Positions 26,771-35,257 of a stretch of DNA of 64,000 bases are shown one piece after another (within the stretch, counting starts at the first letter, position 1; each line of letters opens with the position of its first letter). The notes under the pieces were generated by a model. That model did no database searches and was not told the origin of the DNA. It saw only the letters and a program-made list of their open reading frames with translations. A program made the translations under genes and the position numbers. The stretch comes from Rhodopseudomonas palustris (GTDB lineage: Bacteria > Pseudomonadota > Alphaproteobacteria > Rhizobiales > Xanthobacteraceae): the NCBI RefSeq assembly GCF_003226555.1, contig NZ_QKQS01000013.1, forward strand, positions 285,890-349,889, read 5' to 3'.

Positions 26771-27169
26771 TCATAACACCATTTGCGTCTGGGTGACCAC
26801 GGCGACCAGTTTGCCGTCTTCGGTCTCGATTCGGGTCTGCCACACCTGGGTCCGCCGCCCGCGATGCACCGGCGTGGCCGTGGCGACTACGGTCGAGCCC
26901 GCTTTCGCCGGGCCGATGAAGTTGGTCTTGCTCTCCAGCGTTGTGGTGCCCTTGGCATCTGCCGGCAGGTTGAGCACGGTGGCGGCCGCACCGACGCTGT
27001 CGGCAAGCGCCATCACGGCGCCGCCATGAATGCTGGCGCCGACGGTGCAGAGATCGTCGCGTACCAGCAGCGTTGCGACGACGCGGTCGGGTTCGGCTTC
27101 AGTGAAGCGCAGCCCCATCAGCGCCGCGAACGGCAGCGGAATCGAATTGATTTTCTCCAGCGGCGTCAT
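26771..27169 (-). CDS. PaaI-type hotdog-fold thioesterase
   Basis: A 132-residue protein starting MTPLEKINSIPLPF at 27169, after a GGGAGGG ribosome-binding site. The hotdog motif TVGASIHGGAVMALADSVG at about residues 44-62 contains the HGG...D pattern of the PaaI/4-hydroxybenzoyl-CoA thioesterase type, with catalytic Asp. These tetrameric enzymes hydrolyse acyl- or aryl-CoA thioesters. The substrate is open. It is transcribed in the same direction as the M20 hydrolase upstream, about 150 bases away. Confidence 0.85.
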   Translation of the reverse strand: MTPLEKINSIPLPFAALMGLRFTEAEPDRVVATLLVRDDLCTVGASIHGGAVMALADSVGAAATVLNLPADAKGTTTLESKTNFIGPAKAGSTVVATATPVHRGRRTQVWQTRIETEDGKLVAVVTQTQMVL

Positions 27170-27316
27170 CGTCGCCCTCCCCGTCGCCCGCCGATGTGGC
27201 GACGGCGGCGCGGGCTGCCCACCGTCGCTCTGTTGGATCTCCGGCGGACCGATGCCTGCAGCTCCGCCTCGGCGCAATGACCTGTCAGGTCATCGGCGCC
27301 GCACGCAGACTGTGCC

Positions 27317-28597
27317 TCAGGCCGGCTCGACGCCGCACCACTCGGCGATGAACAGCGCCGTCGCCTTGGTCGATTGCCGCAGCGAGTCGAGATCGACGTA
27401 TTCATTGAAGCCGTGCATCGCCGCACCGGAAGCGCCGAAACAAAGACTGGGGATGTTGTAGTTGAGGCCGTAGAACCGGGTATCGGTCAGCGCGGTGAAC
27501 ACCAGATCCTCCGGCGCACCGCCGTACACCGCAGAGAACGCCTTGCCGAAGGCGGCCTCCGGTTCGGCCGAGTTGGTCAGTTCGTAGCCTTCCGACAGGA
27601 AGCCCGACCACTCCACCTGCGGCGGATTGTTCGACAGGAAGCGGTGGTCGCGCGCCGCCGCGGTGACGCAGGCCATGATCTCGGCCTGATGGTCGGCGAC
27701 CGACCAGCCCGGCAGAATGGCGATGCGGCAATCGACGTCGCACCACGCCGGCACGCTGGAAGCCCAGTCCCCGCCTTTGATGATCCCGGGATTGAAATTG
27801 ATCGGATGTGCCACGCTCTTGAAGTGGCGATCGCTCGCGGCGCGCCTGTTCCACTCCTCCTCGAGCTTCTCCAGCGCGTGGATCAGATGATACGCCGCGG
27901 TGATGGCGTTCGATCCCGACCCAGCTTCGAACACATGGACCGGAAAACCGCGCACTTTCAGCCGAAACCAGATCACCCCGACCTGGGAGCGCACCATCTT
28001 GCCGCCGGTCGGCTCGGGAACGAAGCAAGCATCGGCGCGATAACCGCGCTGCAGGGTCGAGAGCGCGCCGACGCCGGTGCTCTCCTCCTCGATCACCGAT
28101 TGAAAGTGAATCCGCCCCGTCGGACGCAGGCCGGCGGCCTTGATCGCATCGAGCGCGTACAGCGCGCCGATGGTGCCGGACTTCATGTCGCATGCGCCGC
28201 GGCCGTACATCCGGCCGTCCTTGATCGCGGGCGAGAACGGTGGAGTGTCCCACATCTCCAGCGGCCCCGCCGGCACGACGTCGCAATGGCCCTGCAGGAT
28301 CAGCGACCGGCCGGCATTGTTGGTCGGCCGATAGGTGCCGACCACCGTCCGGGCTTTCGAAAAGTCGTGCTCGATCGGCCCGTAGCCGCGCAGGTCCTTC
28401 AGCTCGTCGAGATCGATGTGCCAGTCGTCGACTTCGTAGCCGCGCTGCCGCAGCAGATCCGCGATCATGTCCTGGCACGGCCCCTCGGCCCCGCGGGTAC
28501 TCGGGATTGAAACGAAATCGCTCGTGGTGGCGAGTTGGGCATCGAAGCCGGCATCCACGGCATCGAGAATGCGGCGCTGAAGGTCGTTGTCACTCAT
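27317..28597 (-). CDS. M20 family metallohydrolase (ArgE/DapE/ACY1-like)
   Basis: A 426-residue zinc peptidase/deacylase. The ATG at 28597 (MSDNDLQRRIL) is preferred; a GTG four codons upstream sits too close to the ribosome-binding site. Metal-ligand motifs are visible in order: LQGHCDVVPAG near residue 103, GRGACDMKSG near 134, and the catalytic glutamates EEEST near 166. Members deacylate N-acyl amino acids or cut small peptides (acetylornithine deacetylase, DapE). The sequence resembles the ArgE/DapE-related group used for N-acyl amino acids, but the substrate is not fixed by its neighbours. Confidence 0.88.
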   Translation of the reverse strand: MSDNDLQRRILDAVDAGFDAQLATTSDFVSIPSTRGAEGPCQDMIADLLRQRGYEVDDWHIDLDELKDLRGYGPIEHDFSKARTVVGTYRPTNNAGRSLILQGHCDVVPAGPLEMWDTPPFSPAIKDGRMYGRGACDMKSGTIGALYALDAIKAAGLRPTGRIHFQSVIEEESTGVGALSTLQRGYRADACFVPEPTGGKMVRSQVGVIWFRLKVRGFPVHVFEAGSGSNAITAAYHLIHALEKLEEEWNRRAASDRHFKSVAHPINFNPGIIKGGDWASSVPAWCDVDCRIAILPGWSVADHQAEIMACVTAAARDHRFLSNNPPQVEWSGFLSEGYELTNSAEPEAAFGKAFSAVYGGAPEDLVFTALTDTRFYGLNYNIPSLCFGASGAAMHGFNEYVDLDSLRQSTKATALFIAEWCGVEPA

Positions 28598-28730
28598 GCG
28601 GATGGGCACCCCTTTGTTGTCAGCTCTGACACCGGAGCGCCGATCAAACCACAGATCGCCCGATTTCCCATGCAGTTTGGCCCTGCAGTCGAATCATGCC
28701 CTCATGCCTCGGCACTGCTCAGGAGATCCG

Positions 28731-28985
28731 ATGTTCCGTTCACAACTCAAGCGCGCGTCTGTCGTCGCGCTCGGCGCCGCAATGCTGATCGCTGTCGCAG
28801 CTCCGGCCGCCGCACAGCAGCAAGTTTCACGCGAGCAAGACATCACCGGATTGCGACTCGGCCAGAAGATCCTGGTCGACGACGGCTCCTGCCCAAACGG
28901 TCAGATCAAGGAAGTGACGGGCTCGACGCTGACGTCCACGGGTGTGGCGGCCACGCGGAAATGCATCCAGCGGGTACGGCGCTGA
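28731..28985 (+). CDS. Small periplasmic protein of unknown function, 84 aa
   Basis: Starts MFRSQLKRASV at 28731, five bases after a strong AGGAG. A signal peptide ends near AAPAAAQQQ (about residue 29). The mature part (VSREQDITGLRLGQKILVDD then SCPNGQIKEVTG) has two cysteines (SC, KC) that could pair. The LGQ(K/R)(I/V)LVDDGSCPxGQIKEVTG pattern looks like a conserved small secreted family of Bradyrhizobiaceae; I cannot name a function. Convergent with the next gene. Confidence 0.65.
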   Translation: MFRSQLKRASVVALGAAMLIAVAAPAAAQQQVSREQDITGLRLGQKILVDDGSCPNGQIKEVTGSTLTSTGVAATRKCIQRVRR

Positions 28986-29016
28986 CGCAGTTCTCGTCTC
29001 CTGGGGTGGAAGTCGG

Positions 29017-29379
29017 CTAGTCCAGCGGATCGAACATGCACTGCAGCGCTGGTTTGGCGATCAGCGTGAAGGTTGCGCTGATTTCCGACCGCTTGGTTTG
29101 CGGCACCCAGTTGTTGTCGATGGTCGGCACGCCGCTCTCGCGGATGCCGCGGAGCAAGGCTTGACGCAGATCGCTGTCGGGCACCATCGCAGCGGCATGA
29201 TCATGGAGACAGCCGCACACCGCGTCGGGATGCGCCCACCGCCCGGTCATGTGCGCGGTGCATTGGCGGATGAACTCGGTCCGCCCATCCTGGATTCCAA
29301 ACAGCGACCTCGTCTGGGCCTGCGCCATGCTGCCGCCCATCAGCCCGAAGCCGACCAAGAGCACAGCGAACCGAAGCAT
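29017..29379 (-). CDS. Hypothetical exported protein, 120 aa
   Basis: The ATG at 29379 gives a signal peptide (MLRFAVLLVGFGLMGGSMAQA); an in-frame upstream ATG would add ten residues before it. The mature protein (about 98 residues) holds the pattern FIRQC...AVCGCLHDH near residues 38-60 and a last cysteine in QCMFDP. The four cysteines suggest disulfides in the periplasm. No enzymatic motif or known family is recognised. Confidence 0.55.
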   Translation of the reverse strand: MLRFAVLLVGFGLMGGSMAQAQTRSLFGIQDGRTEFIRQCTAHMTGRWAHPDAVCGCLHDHAAAMVPDSDLRQALLRGIRESGVPTIDNNWVPQTKRSEISATFTLIAKPALQCMFDPLD

Positions 29380-30204
29380 CTTCACCAATTCACCAACTCC
29401 ATCCGGCAAAGCCGCCGCTTCGCCGGCCAGTTCTCGCGCGCTCTAGCACTCCTCATGAACGGCGTCCCGGACAGGCGAAGTTGGCCGGCTGTTTGCCCGC
29501 CAACGGCCGAGACGAGGAATTGACGCCGGCTCTCTGTCCAAAGGTTTCCATCGGCCAGCGTCCAGTTCTGCACGCGTTGACCGGTTGATAACCACGCCCT
29601 GTTTCCGGACGGCTGCGCGGCTGGGTCCGAATGGTTTCGTCGCACTGCAGAATTGTTTCGTCGGCACGGTTCCAACGAAACAGTCCTGGAAAAACCATCG
29701 GCATTTCAAAGTGGCTGGCGCATTCGGCAAACTCGGCGCCACCCCCGACCAAAGTCGCAGCTGCCACGACATGCCGCAGGTGGATGCGACATCACCCCGT
29801 CATCAACGATCGCTTAGTACAGCGGCGCGCCCGCCACGCTCGATGTTCCGCGCTTCGCAGGTGAGCGGCCTTCCACCCTCTATTACCAATTTTTGGCTGG
29901 CGGGCGATGGAGACTAGTAATTTCATTGGATCGGCTCTACAAATGATTAGTTGCGGAGCTAGGCGTGATCCAGCTTTGAGCCGCGCTGTGACGTCGGGTG
30001 CAGATCATCGCGGTGAAAAGACCGCGGCCGTGGCAGAGACCTGGACGTTGGAGATCCGCAAATTAACGGATCTCGCCCTCGCCGCGCCGGCTCATCCGGT
30101 CTGCGTCACGAAAAGCCCGCTTCGGTTCGGACCACGCGTCGTCTCGGCGATGCGCGGCAACGATTCCGGCATCGCGGCGTTAATGTATGATGGAGGAAAC
30201 AAAG
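29380..30204. other. Gene-poor interval with an orphan operator-like inverted repeat
   Basis: No convincing gene is seen across these 825 bases; the overlapping open frames on both strands lack ribosome-binding sites and recognisable domains. At 29654-29682 TGTTTCGTCGG and CCAACGAAACA form an inverted repeat (10 of 11 pairs, seven-base spacer), and another GTTTCGTCG direct copy lies 21 bases earlier at 29634-29642. This is the style of a TetR-family operator array, but no regulator or obvious target is adjacent. Confidence 0.4.
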
Positions 30205-30546
30205 ATGGCCGGTAATCCGCTCGGCGATGGCACTGGCATCGACCGTCCACTGGAGCGGCGTTATTCAACCCGCCCGGAAGTCTTGCACACGGATCCTCTG
30301 TACACGGATCCCCTGCACACGGGCCCCCTGCACATTGAGCCCCTGCACACAGAGCCCCTCTCCCACGACGCCCTGCGCAAGGGTCGCAGAGGCATCGCGA
30401 CATCTGGAGAGATGGCCCTACAGGTCCCGTTCGGACATTCCGCCACGCAGTGCATCCCGCAGCGGCTTGTCCGCCTCGTCGGGTACTGTGCGCCGGCCCG
30501 AGCGGCTAAACCCCAGCAGATCTCGCCCGAACGGGAGAGCGCCTAA
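30205..30546 (+). CDS. Hypothetical protein with tandem LHTDP-type pentapeptide repeats
   Basis: A 113-residue frame starting at the ATG at 30205 (MAGNPLGDGTG), eight bases after a perfect GGAGG. Residues ~30-55 are five tandem copies of a five-residue unit (LHTDP, LYTDP, LHTGP, LHIEP, LHTEP), encoded by a 15-base repeat. The rest is basic, without signal peptide or membrane segment. The strong ribosome-binding site and in-frame repeat argue for a real gene, but conservation cannot be judged here. An opposite-strand frame (Cys/Gly-rich) across the repeat is probably a shadow. Confidence 0.5.
   Translation: MAGNPLGDGTGIDRPLERRYSTRPEVLHTDPLYTDPLHTGPLHIEPLHTEPLSHDALRKGRRGIATSGEMALQVPFGHSATQCIPQRLVRLVGYCAPARAAKPQQISPERESA
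30286..30361. repeat. 15-base tandem repeat (about five copies)
   Basis: Five degenerate copies of a 15-base unit close to CCCCTGCACACGGAT follow each other without gaps. The unit is a multiple of three, so it keeps the frame of the 113-residue protein and adds a pentapeptide per copy. Copy number could vary by slippage between strains; this is inference. Confidence 0.8.
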
Positions 30547-30651
30547 AGGGCCAAGTTTACCGATCAATTTTCCGATGAGGATCGGCGCTTGGCTGCTGGC
30601 CGCAGCCGAAGCGCCGCCGTTCGGATCGTTACTTGACCCGGGTTCTAATCG

Positions 30652-31200
30652 TTACTTGAAGAAGTCCCCACACTTCTCGACGGCATTGTCGCTACCCCAC
30701 GGCATCACCGGCACCGACGAGGTCGAGTTCTTCGGCGAGCCCTCGATCAGCTTGTCCGAGTACACCATGTAGACCAGCACGTTGCGCTTGGTGTCGCAGC
30801 CCCGCACGATCTGCATTTTCTTGAAGAACACCGACCGGCGCTTGCTGAACATGTCCTCCCCCTGCTCGAGCTTGGCCTTGAAGTGGATCGGACCGATCTG
30901 ACGGCACGCCAGCGAGATATCCGAAACCTCCTCGGCAAGCCCCAGCCATCCCTTGAACCCACCGCGCTCCGGTATCGTGAAGTGGCAGGCGACGCCCTGC
31001 ACTTCCGGATCGTCGACGCCGTACACCGCCAGCTTGTCGTTGGGGCTGAGCAGCTTGAACACGGTCGAGCGGCGGAAGATCAGGTCCGGGTCATCCGACG
31101 CAACGGCAGCAGTGGATACGCCGGCCACGGTCAGCGCCAACAGCGCAAGGATCCCTGATTTGAAGCGGGAGAGTCGAAACTGAGAGACACGCCGGTTCAT
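30652..31200 (-). CDS. creA: CreA family protein
   Basis: A 182-residue exported protein. The ATG at 31200 follows GGAG by six bases; an in-frame ATG at 31212 is possible. A signal peptide (about residues 5-32, FKSGILALLALTVAGVSTAAVA) precedes the conserved CreA body: DLIFRRSTVFKLLSPNDKL, then GVDDPEVQGVACHFT, and the C-terminal SVPVMPWG. CreA is a periplasmic protein of unknown function in E. coli, usually with a conserved cysteine pair (here VACHF and SLACRQ). It stands alone, convergent with the repeat gene. Confidence 0.88.
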   Translation of the reverse strand: MNRRVSQFRLSRFKSGILALLALTVAGVSTAAVASDDPDLIFRRSTVFKLLSPNDKLAVYGVDDPEVQGVACHFTIPERGGFKGWLGLAEEVSDISLACRQIGPIHFKAKLEQGEDMFSKRRSVFFKKMQIVRGCDTKRNVLVYMVYSDKLIEGSPKNSTSSVPVMPWGSDNAVEKCGDFFK

Positions 31201-31411
31201 CGAATTCTCCATAGAAGCGGTTCTGTGCATTTGGTGAACACATTGCGGGTTTGGAAGATGCAATCCCTGCCAGCCGATGCGTTTAACCTTCGGTGAAGCT
31301 TTTTTGTTACGGTCAGGCAGATTTGCTCGGCGGTTCGCCACGAAGGTGAACGCGTCTCGGGCTCGAGCGACTAATCTACAATCCTAACGGCAAGATTCGG
31401 GGAAGACCTGC

Positions 31412-33019
31412 GTGCGCGTATTTCACTGCGAAGCCGATTTCACCGACGAACGTTACCAAAGCACCGGCAAGCTCGCGACCTCCGGGCGATTGACGATGTC
31501 GCAGGCAACTTTCGCGGCTGGGATCATGGTCACCGCGATGATCGCTGCACCGAGCGCGCAAGCATCGCCGGCTTGGTTCTGGGCCGACGATACGCCGATT
31601 TACGACGCTCCGCCCTACGACCTTCCGCCGCCAGCGCCGAAGCGCCATCAACACCCACGCAAGCGACTTCAGCTCGACCATAAGGCCGAAAAGCAGATCG
31701 AAAAACAGACGGCCAAGCCGCAGGGACCGGTGGTGATCGCCGTTTCGATCGAGCAGCAGAAGCTCCGGGTGTACGACGCCAACGGACTGTTTGCCGAAGC
31801 CCCGGTGTCGACCGGGATGCGCGGCCATTCGACCCCGATGGGCGTGTTCAGCGTGATCCAGAAAAGCAAATATCACCGCTCGAACATCTACAGCGGCGCC
31901 CCGATGCCCTACATGCAACGCATCACCTGGTCGGGGATCGCACTCCACGCCGGTGCCCTTCCCGGTTACCCGGCGTCGCATGGCTGCATCCGGATGCCGA
32001 TGGCATTCGCGGTCAAAATGTGGGGCTGGACCCGGATGGGCGCCCGCGTGATCGTCGCGCCGGGCGAGATCACACCCGCAAGCTTCACTCATCCGCTGCT
32101 CGCGACCAAGAAGCTCGTGCCCGATCCCGAACCGATGGTGTCGGATTCGCCGAAACCCGCAATCACGACCAAATCCGACAAGGCGGCCGACAACGACAAA
32201 CCGGCGGAGCCGACATTGTCGGCCGATGAGCTGCGCCGTGGCATTGCGCTGGGTGGCGACAAGCCGGCGGCCGCGCCGGTCCGCACCGCGGATGCGGCAG
32301 CCGCAGCGGTGACGCTGACCGACGCCTCCTCCAGCAAAGCCCCCGAGGCCACCGACGCTGCGGCTCCCGCCACAACCGCGACGGTGGATTCCACCAAGGC
32401 GCAGGACAAGCCGGTCGATAACAAGTCCGCCGACACCACCCCGGCCGCCGAGCAGCCCAAGGCCGCGGCGGCGACAACCGACGACAAGACTCCGTCGGTT
32501 CCTGGAGACAAAGACCAGTCGCGCGCCCCGACCGGAGACGATCATGCCGCCTCCGCTCCGGCGCTGCCGTCCCCGAATCCGAAGCAACAGATCGCCGGCT
32601 TCGTCAGCGCCAAAGACGGCAGGCTGTACGTGCGGCAGAACCAGACTCCGCTGTTCGATGTCCCGGTGACCATCGCGGCCGGCGACCAGCCGCTGGGCAC
32701 GCATGTCTTCACGGCCGAGCTTGACAAGGATCTGAGCGTTCGCTGGTCGGTCGTCTCACTGCCGACGAAGCTGGCTAAAGCGGAACCTGAGGTGAAGCGC
32801 AAATCCCGCCGCCATGACAGCACCTTGGCCGAAGAGGCGAAGACGTCGCATCAGACCAACAGCCCGACCGAAGCGCTCGACCGTCTGACGATTCCGCCGG
32901 AAGCGATGAAGCGGTTTGCCGAAGCGCTGACGAATGGCAGCTCCCTGATCGTGTCCGATCAGGGCATCGCCACCGGCGAAACCGGCAAAGGCACCGACTT
33001 CATCATTCCGCTGCGCTGA
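31412..33019 (+). CDS. L,D-transpeptidase (YkuD domain) with long low-complexity linker
   Basis: A 535-residue envelope enzyme. The YkuD domain (about residues 105-220) starts at VVIAVSIEQQKLRVYDANG and ends with the catalytic motif HAGALPGYPASHGCIRMP, with the active Cys near residue 191. It forms or cuts 3-3 crosslinks in peptidoglycan, or attaches proteins to it. A signal-like hydrophobic stretch is at residues 30-52. Residues ~225-395 are an Ala/Pro/Lys/Asp-rich linker, and the C-terminal part (KQQIAGFVSAKDGRLYVRQN...) is a second, separate domain. The start is a GTG at 31412 with GGGGAAG upstream; an ATG at 31496 is the alternative. Confidence 0.85.
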   Translation: MRVFHCEADFTDERYQSTGKLATSGRLTMSQATFAAGIMVTAMIAAPSAQASPAWFWADDTPIYDAPPYDLPPPAPKRHQHPRKRLQLDHKAEKQIEKQTAKPQGPVVIAVSIEQQKLRVYDANGLFAEAPVSTGMRGHSTPMGVFSVIQKSKYHRSNIYSGAPMPYMQRITWSGIALHAGALPGYPASHGCIRMPMAFAVKMWGWTRMGARVIVAPGEITPASFTHPLLATKKLVPDPEPMVSDSPKPAITTKSDKAADNDKPAEPTLSADELRRGIALGGDKPAAAPVRTADAAAAAVTLTDASSSKAPEATDAAAPATTATVDSTKAQDKPVDNKSADTTPAAEQPKAAAATTDDKTPSVPGDKDQSRAPTGDDHAASAPALPSPNPKQQIAGFVSAKDGRLYVRQNQTPLFDVPVTIAAGDQPLGTHVFTAELDKDLSVRWSVVSLPTKLAKAEPEVKRKSRRHDSTLAEEAKTSHQTNSPTEALDRLTIPPEAMKRFAEALTNGSSLIVSDQGIATGETGKGTDFIIPLR

Positions 33020-33173
33020 TCTCGCCGCGCTCGAATCTGCGGGCAACTCCGCAGCCGCGGCAAAAACCGTTGGCACGGCTGAAGGCGAGCCTCTACCTTG
33101 GCGCGACGACGCGTGTGCAGCCCCGACTCGGGCCGCGTACGCGCGGACGACCAAACGGCAGAAGGACTTCGGC

Positions 33174-34112
33174 ATGCGGATCGCAGCAGCTTTGATCGTT
33201 GCAGGTGTGGTGTCTGTTGGGGCGACCGCAGCTTTCGCGCAGGCGCCGAAATCTGCCGCTCCCGCCGCCCCGCAGGCCGCCCCGGCTCCAGCGCCCGCCC
33301 CGCAGCCGGCGGCGGCAGCCAAGCCGGTCTGCGCCAATCCGGATGCGCTGGGCGTCGGCCGCATCGTCGAGATCGACACCACCGGCGGCCCGGGTTTCGG
33401 CTTCGAGCATTTCAAGCAGCTCGACTTCCTGCGCGACAAGGAAGTGGTGCTGACGTTCGACGACGGTCCCTGGCCACATAACACCCCGGCAGTGTTGAAG
33501 GCGCTGGCCGACCAGTGCACAAAGGCGATCTTCTTCCCGATCGGCAAGCACGCCACCTACCATCCCGAAATTCTCAAGCAGGTCGTGGCCGCAGGTCATA
33601 CCGTCGGCTCGCACACCTGGTCGCACGCCAACCTCGCCAACAAGAAGCTGACCGAGCAGCAGGCCAAGGACGAGATCGAGAAGGGCTTCGCCGCGGTGAA
33701 ATGGGCGATCGGCACCGCACCGTCGCCGTTCTTCCGCTTCCCGGCGCTGCAGCATCCGCCGGCGCTGGTGACGTATCTCGGTACCCGCAACGTCGCGATG
33801 TTCTCCTGCGACATCGACTCGTTCGACTTCAAGGCGCGCAGGCCGCAGCAGGTCGTCGACACCGTGATGAACAAGCTCGGCAAGCTCGGCAAGGGCATCA
33901 TCCTGATGCACGACTTCCAGAAGAGCACGGCTGAAGCGTTGCCGGAACTGCTGCGACGGCTGAAGGCCGGCGGTTACAAGGTCGTGCAGATGCGCGCCAA
34001 GGCGCCGGTGCAGACGCTGCCGCAGTACGACGAGGAGCTCGCCAAGAGCAACCCGCTGCCGACCGTGAGCACACGGCCGGTCAGCGCCGTCGTCCAGACC
34101 GTGTCCGAATAA
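33174..34112 (+). CDS. Polysaccharide deacetylase (NodB domain, CE4), exported
   Basis: A 312-residue protein with a signal peptide (MRIAAALIVAGVVSVGATAA) and an Ala/Pro linker to about residue 50. The NodB fold then shows all CE4 motifs: VVLTFDDGPWPHNT near residue 92 (catalytic Asp and metal Asp), HTVGSHTWSHANL near 142 (metal histidines), FFRFPA near 186 and ILMHDF near 243. It removes N-acetyl groups from a polysaccharide, probably peptidoglycan or an exopolysaccharide, in the periplasm. The position next to the L,D-transpeptidase gene supports a cell-wall role. Confidence 0.9.
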   Translation: MRIAAALIVAGVVSVGATAAFAQAPKSAAPAAPQAAPAPAPAPQPAAAAKPVCANPDALGVGRIVEIDTTGGPGFGFEHFKQLDFLRDKEVVLTFDDGPWPHNTPAVLKALADQCTKAIFFPIGKHATYHPEILKQVVAAGHTVGSHTWSHANLANKKLTEQQAKDEIEKGFAAVKWAIGTAPSPFFRFPALQHPPALVTYLGTRNVAMFSCDIDSFDFKARRPQQVVDTVMNKLGKLGKGIILMHDFQKSTAEALPELLRRLKAGGYKVVQMRAKAPVQTLPQYDEELAKSNPLPTVSTRPVSAVVQTVSE

Positions 34113-34144
34113 GCCGCCTTGCTGATGCGGATCGCGAACCGCCA

Positions 34145-34708
34145 ATGACGGCGACGCCGGCGTTGACGATCGAGGGCTATGTGATCGTGTCGGCCGAGGG
34201 CAACCTCGCCGACGCCGATCGGCTGATGCCGGATGCCCTGAAGTACAAGGGCGACCAGGCGTTCTTCGCCGCAGCGCTGGACCGTGCCGACCTGATCGTC
34301 CATGGCCGCAATTCGTTCGAGGACCAGCCGAACTCACCGCTGCGCCGCCGGCTGATCGTGACCCGTCAGGTCGCGGGCCTGGCACCCGACCCGTCGAACC
34401 CGAAAGCGCTGCTGTGGAATCCGGCCGCTGCGTCGTTCGAGGAGGCCTGCGCCCGCGCCGGCGTGACCACCGGCACGGCGGCGATCATCGGCGGACCCGA
34501 CGTGTTCGCGCTGTTCTTCGATCGCTACGACACGTTCTATCTGTCGCAGGCGCCGCAGGCCCGGCTCCCGGGCGGCGAGCCGTGCTTTCCGGGCGTGCCC
34601 GAGCGAACGCCCGAGCAGATCCTGTCGGCGCACGGCCTGCGCCCGGACGACCGGCAGATCCTCGACGCCGACCACGACGTCAGCGTCACCGCCTGGCGCC
34701 GCCGCTGA
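34145..34708 (+). CDS. Dihydrofolate reductase-like (RibD C-terminal fold) protein
   Basis: A 187-residue protein starting MTATPALTIEGYVIVSAEGN at 34145. The order of strands and the motifs IEGYVIVSAEGNLAD near the N-terminus, DLIVHGRNSFED near residue 53 and AAIIGGPDVFALF near 115 match the DHFR/RibD_C family, where the GG(P/A)xxxxxF segment binds NADPH. It is not a standard folA: folate-binding residues are not obvious. It may reduce a pterin- or pyrimidine-like compound. It sits 32 bases after the deacetylase gene, but a functional link is not apparent. Confidence 0.75.
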   Translation: MTATPALTIEGYVIVSAEGNLADADRLMPDALKYKGDQAFFAAALDRADLIVHGRNSFEDQPNSPLRRRLIVTRQVAGLAPDPSNPKALLWNPAAASFEEACARAGVTTGTAAIIGGPDVFALFFDRYDTFYLSQAPQARLPGGEPCFPGVPERTPEQILSAHGLRPDDRQILDADHDVSVTAWRRR

Positions 34709-34714
34709 CCGCGA

Positions 34715-35164
34715 TCACGCAGCGCCGGACGCTGCACCACCCCGGCCGATCCCGGCAATGATCAGCAGGCCGCCGATCAGCGACAGGTTCTTCAGCGCGA
34801 CCGGCAGATTGGCCTGGGCGTCGGGACCGACCTGATTCCAGAAATCGTGGAAGTAATAGGTCCCGACCGCGACGAGCACGATCAGCACCAGCGCGCAGAA
34901 CCGCGCGCCGAAGTTCAGCGCGATCAGCAAGCCGCACAGCAGCTCGATGCCGCCCGCCGCCAGCGCCAGCATCTGGGCGAACGGCATTCCGGCGGCCTGC
35001 TCGAGCTGCGTCGTATAGGTCGTCAGCATCTCCGGCACGATGAACTTGCCGGTCGCCTGCGTGGTGGCGGGCAGATCGAGCAGCTTGGCCGCGCCGGAGT
35101 AGATGAACAGGATGGAGAACAGAAAGCGCCCGAGCGGAATCAAGGCCGGCATGTGCATCCCCAT
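34715..35164 (-). CDS. DoxX family membrane protein
   Basis: A 149-residue protein with four hydrophobic helices (about residues 8-26, 64-84, 88-108, 125-142). The start of helix 1 reads LGRFLFSILFIYSGAAKLLD, and GGIELLCGLLIALNFGARF follows near residue 66, both typical of DoxX/YphA. DoxX-like proteins have been linked to thiosulfate:quinone oxidoreductase or to oxidative-stress complexes, but most are uncharacterised. Convergent with the DHFR-like gene; stop codons are six bases apart. Confidence 0.85.
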   Translation of the reverse strand: MGMHMPALIPLGRFLFSILFIYSGAAKLLDLPATTQATGKFIVPEMLTTYTTQLEQAAGMPFAQMLALAAGGIELLCGLLIALNFGARFCALVLIVLVAVGTYYFHDFWNQVGPDAQANLPVALKNLSLIGGLLIIAGIGRGGAASGAA

Positions 35165-35257
35165 CGACGGCGGTGAACGTGCCGCACCGCACCCTCAGTA
35201 TGGCGCGGCGCAGGGGTTTTTCAAACCAACAAAACCGGCAGCGTCCGGGGCGATGCC

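Noticed and set aside
29443-29772. Several overlapping frames of about 100 codons
   Set aside because: Three frames are open over the same DNA, none with a start signal or known motif, so none is favoured.
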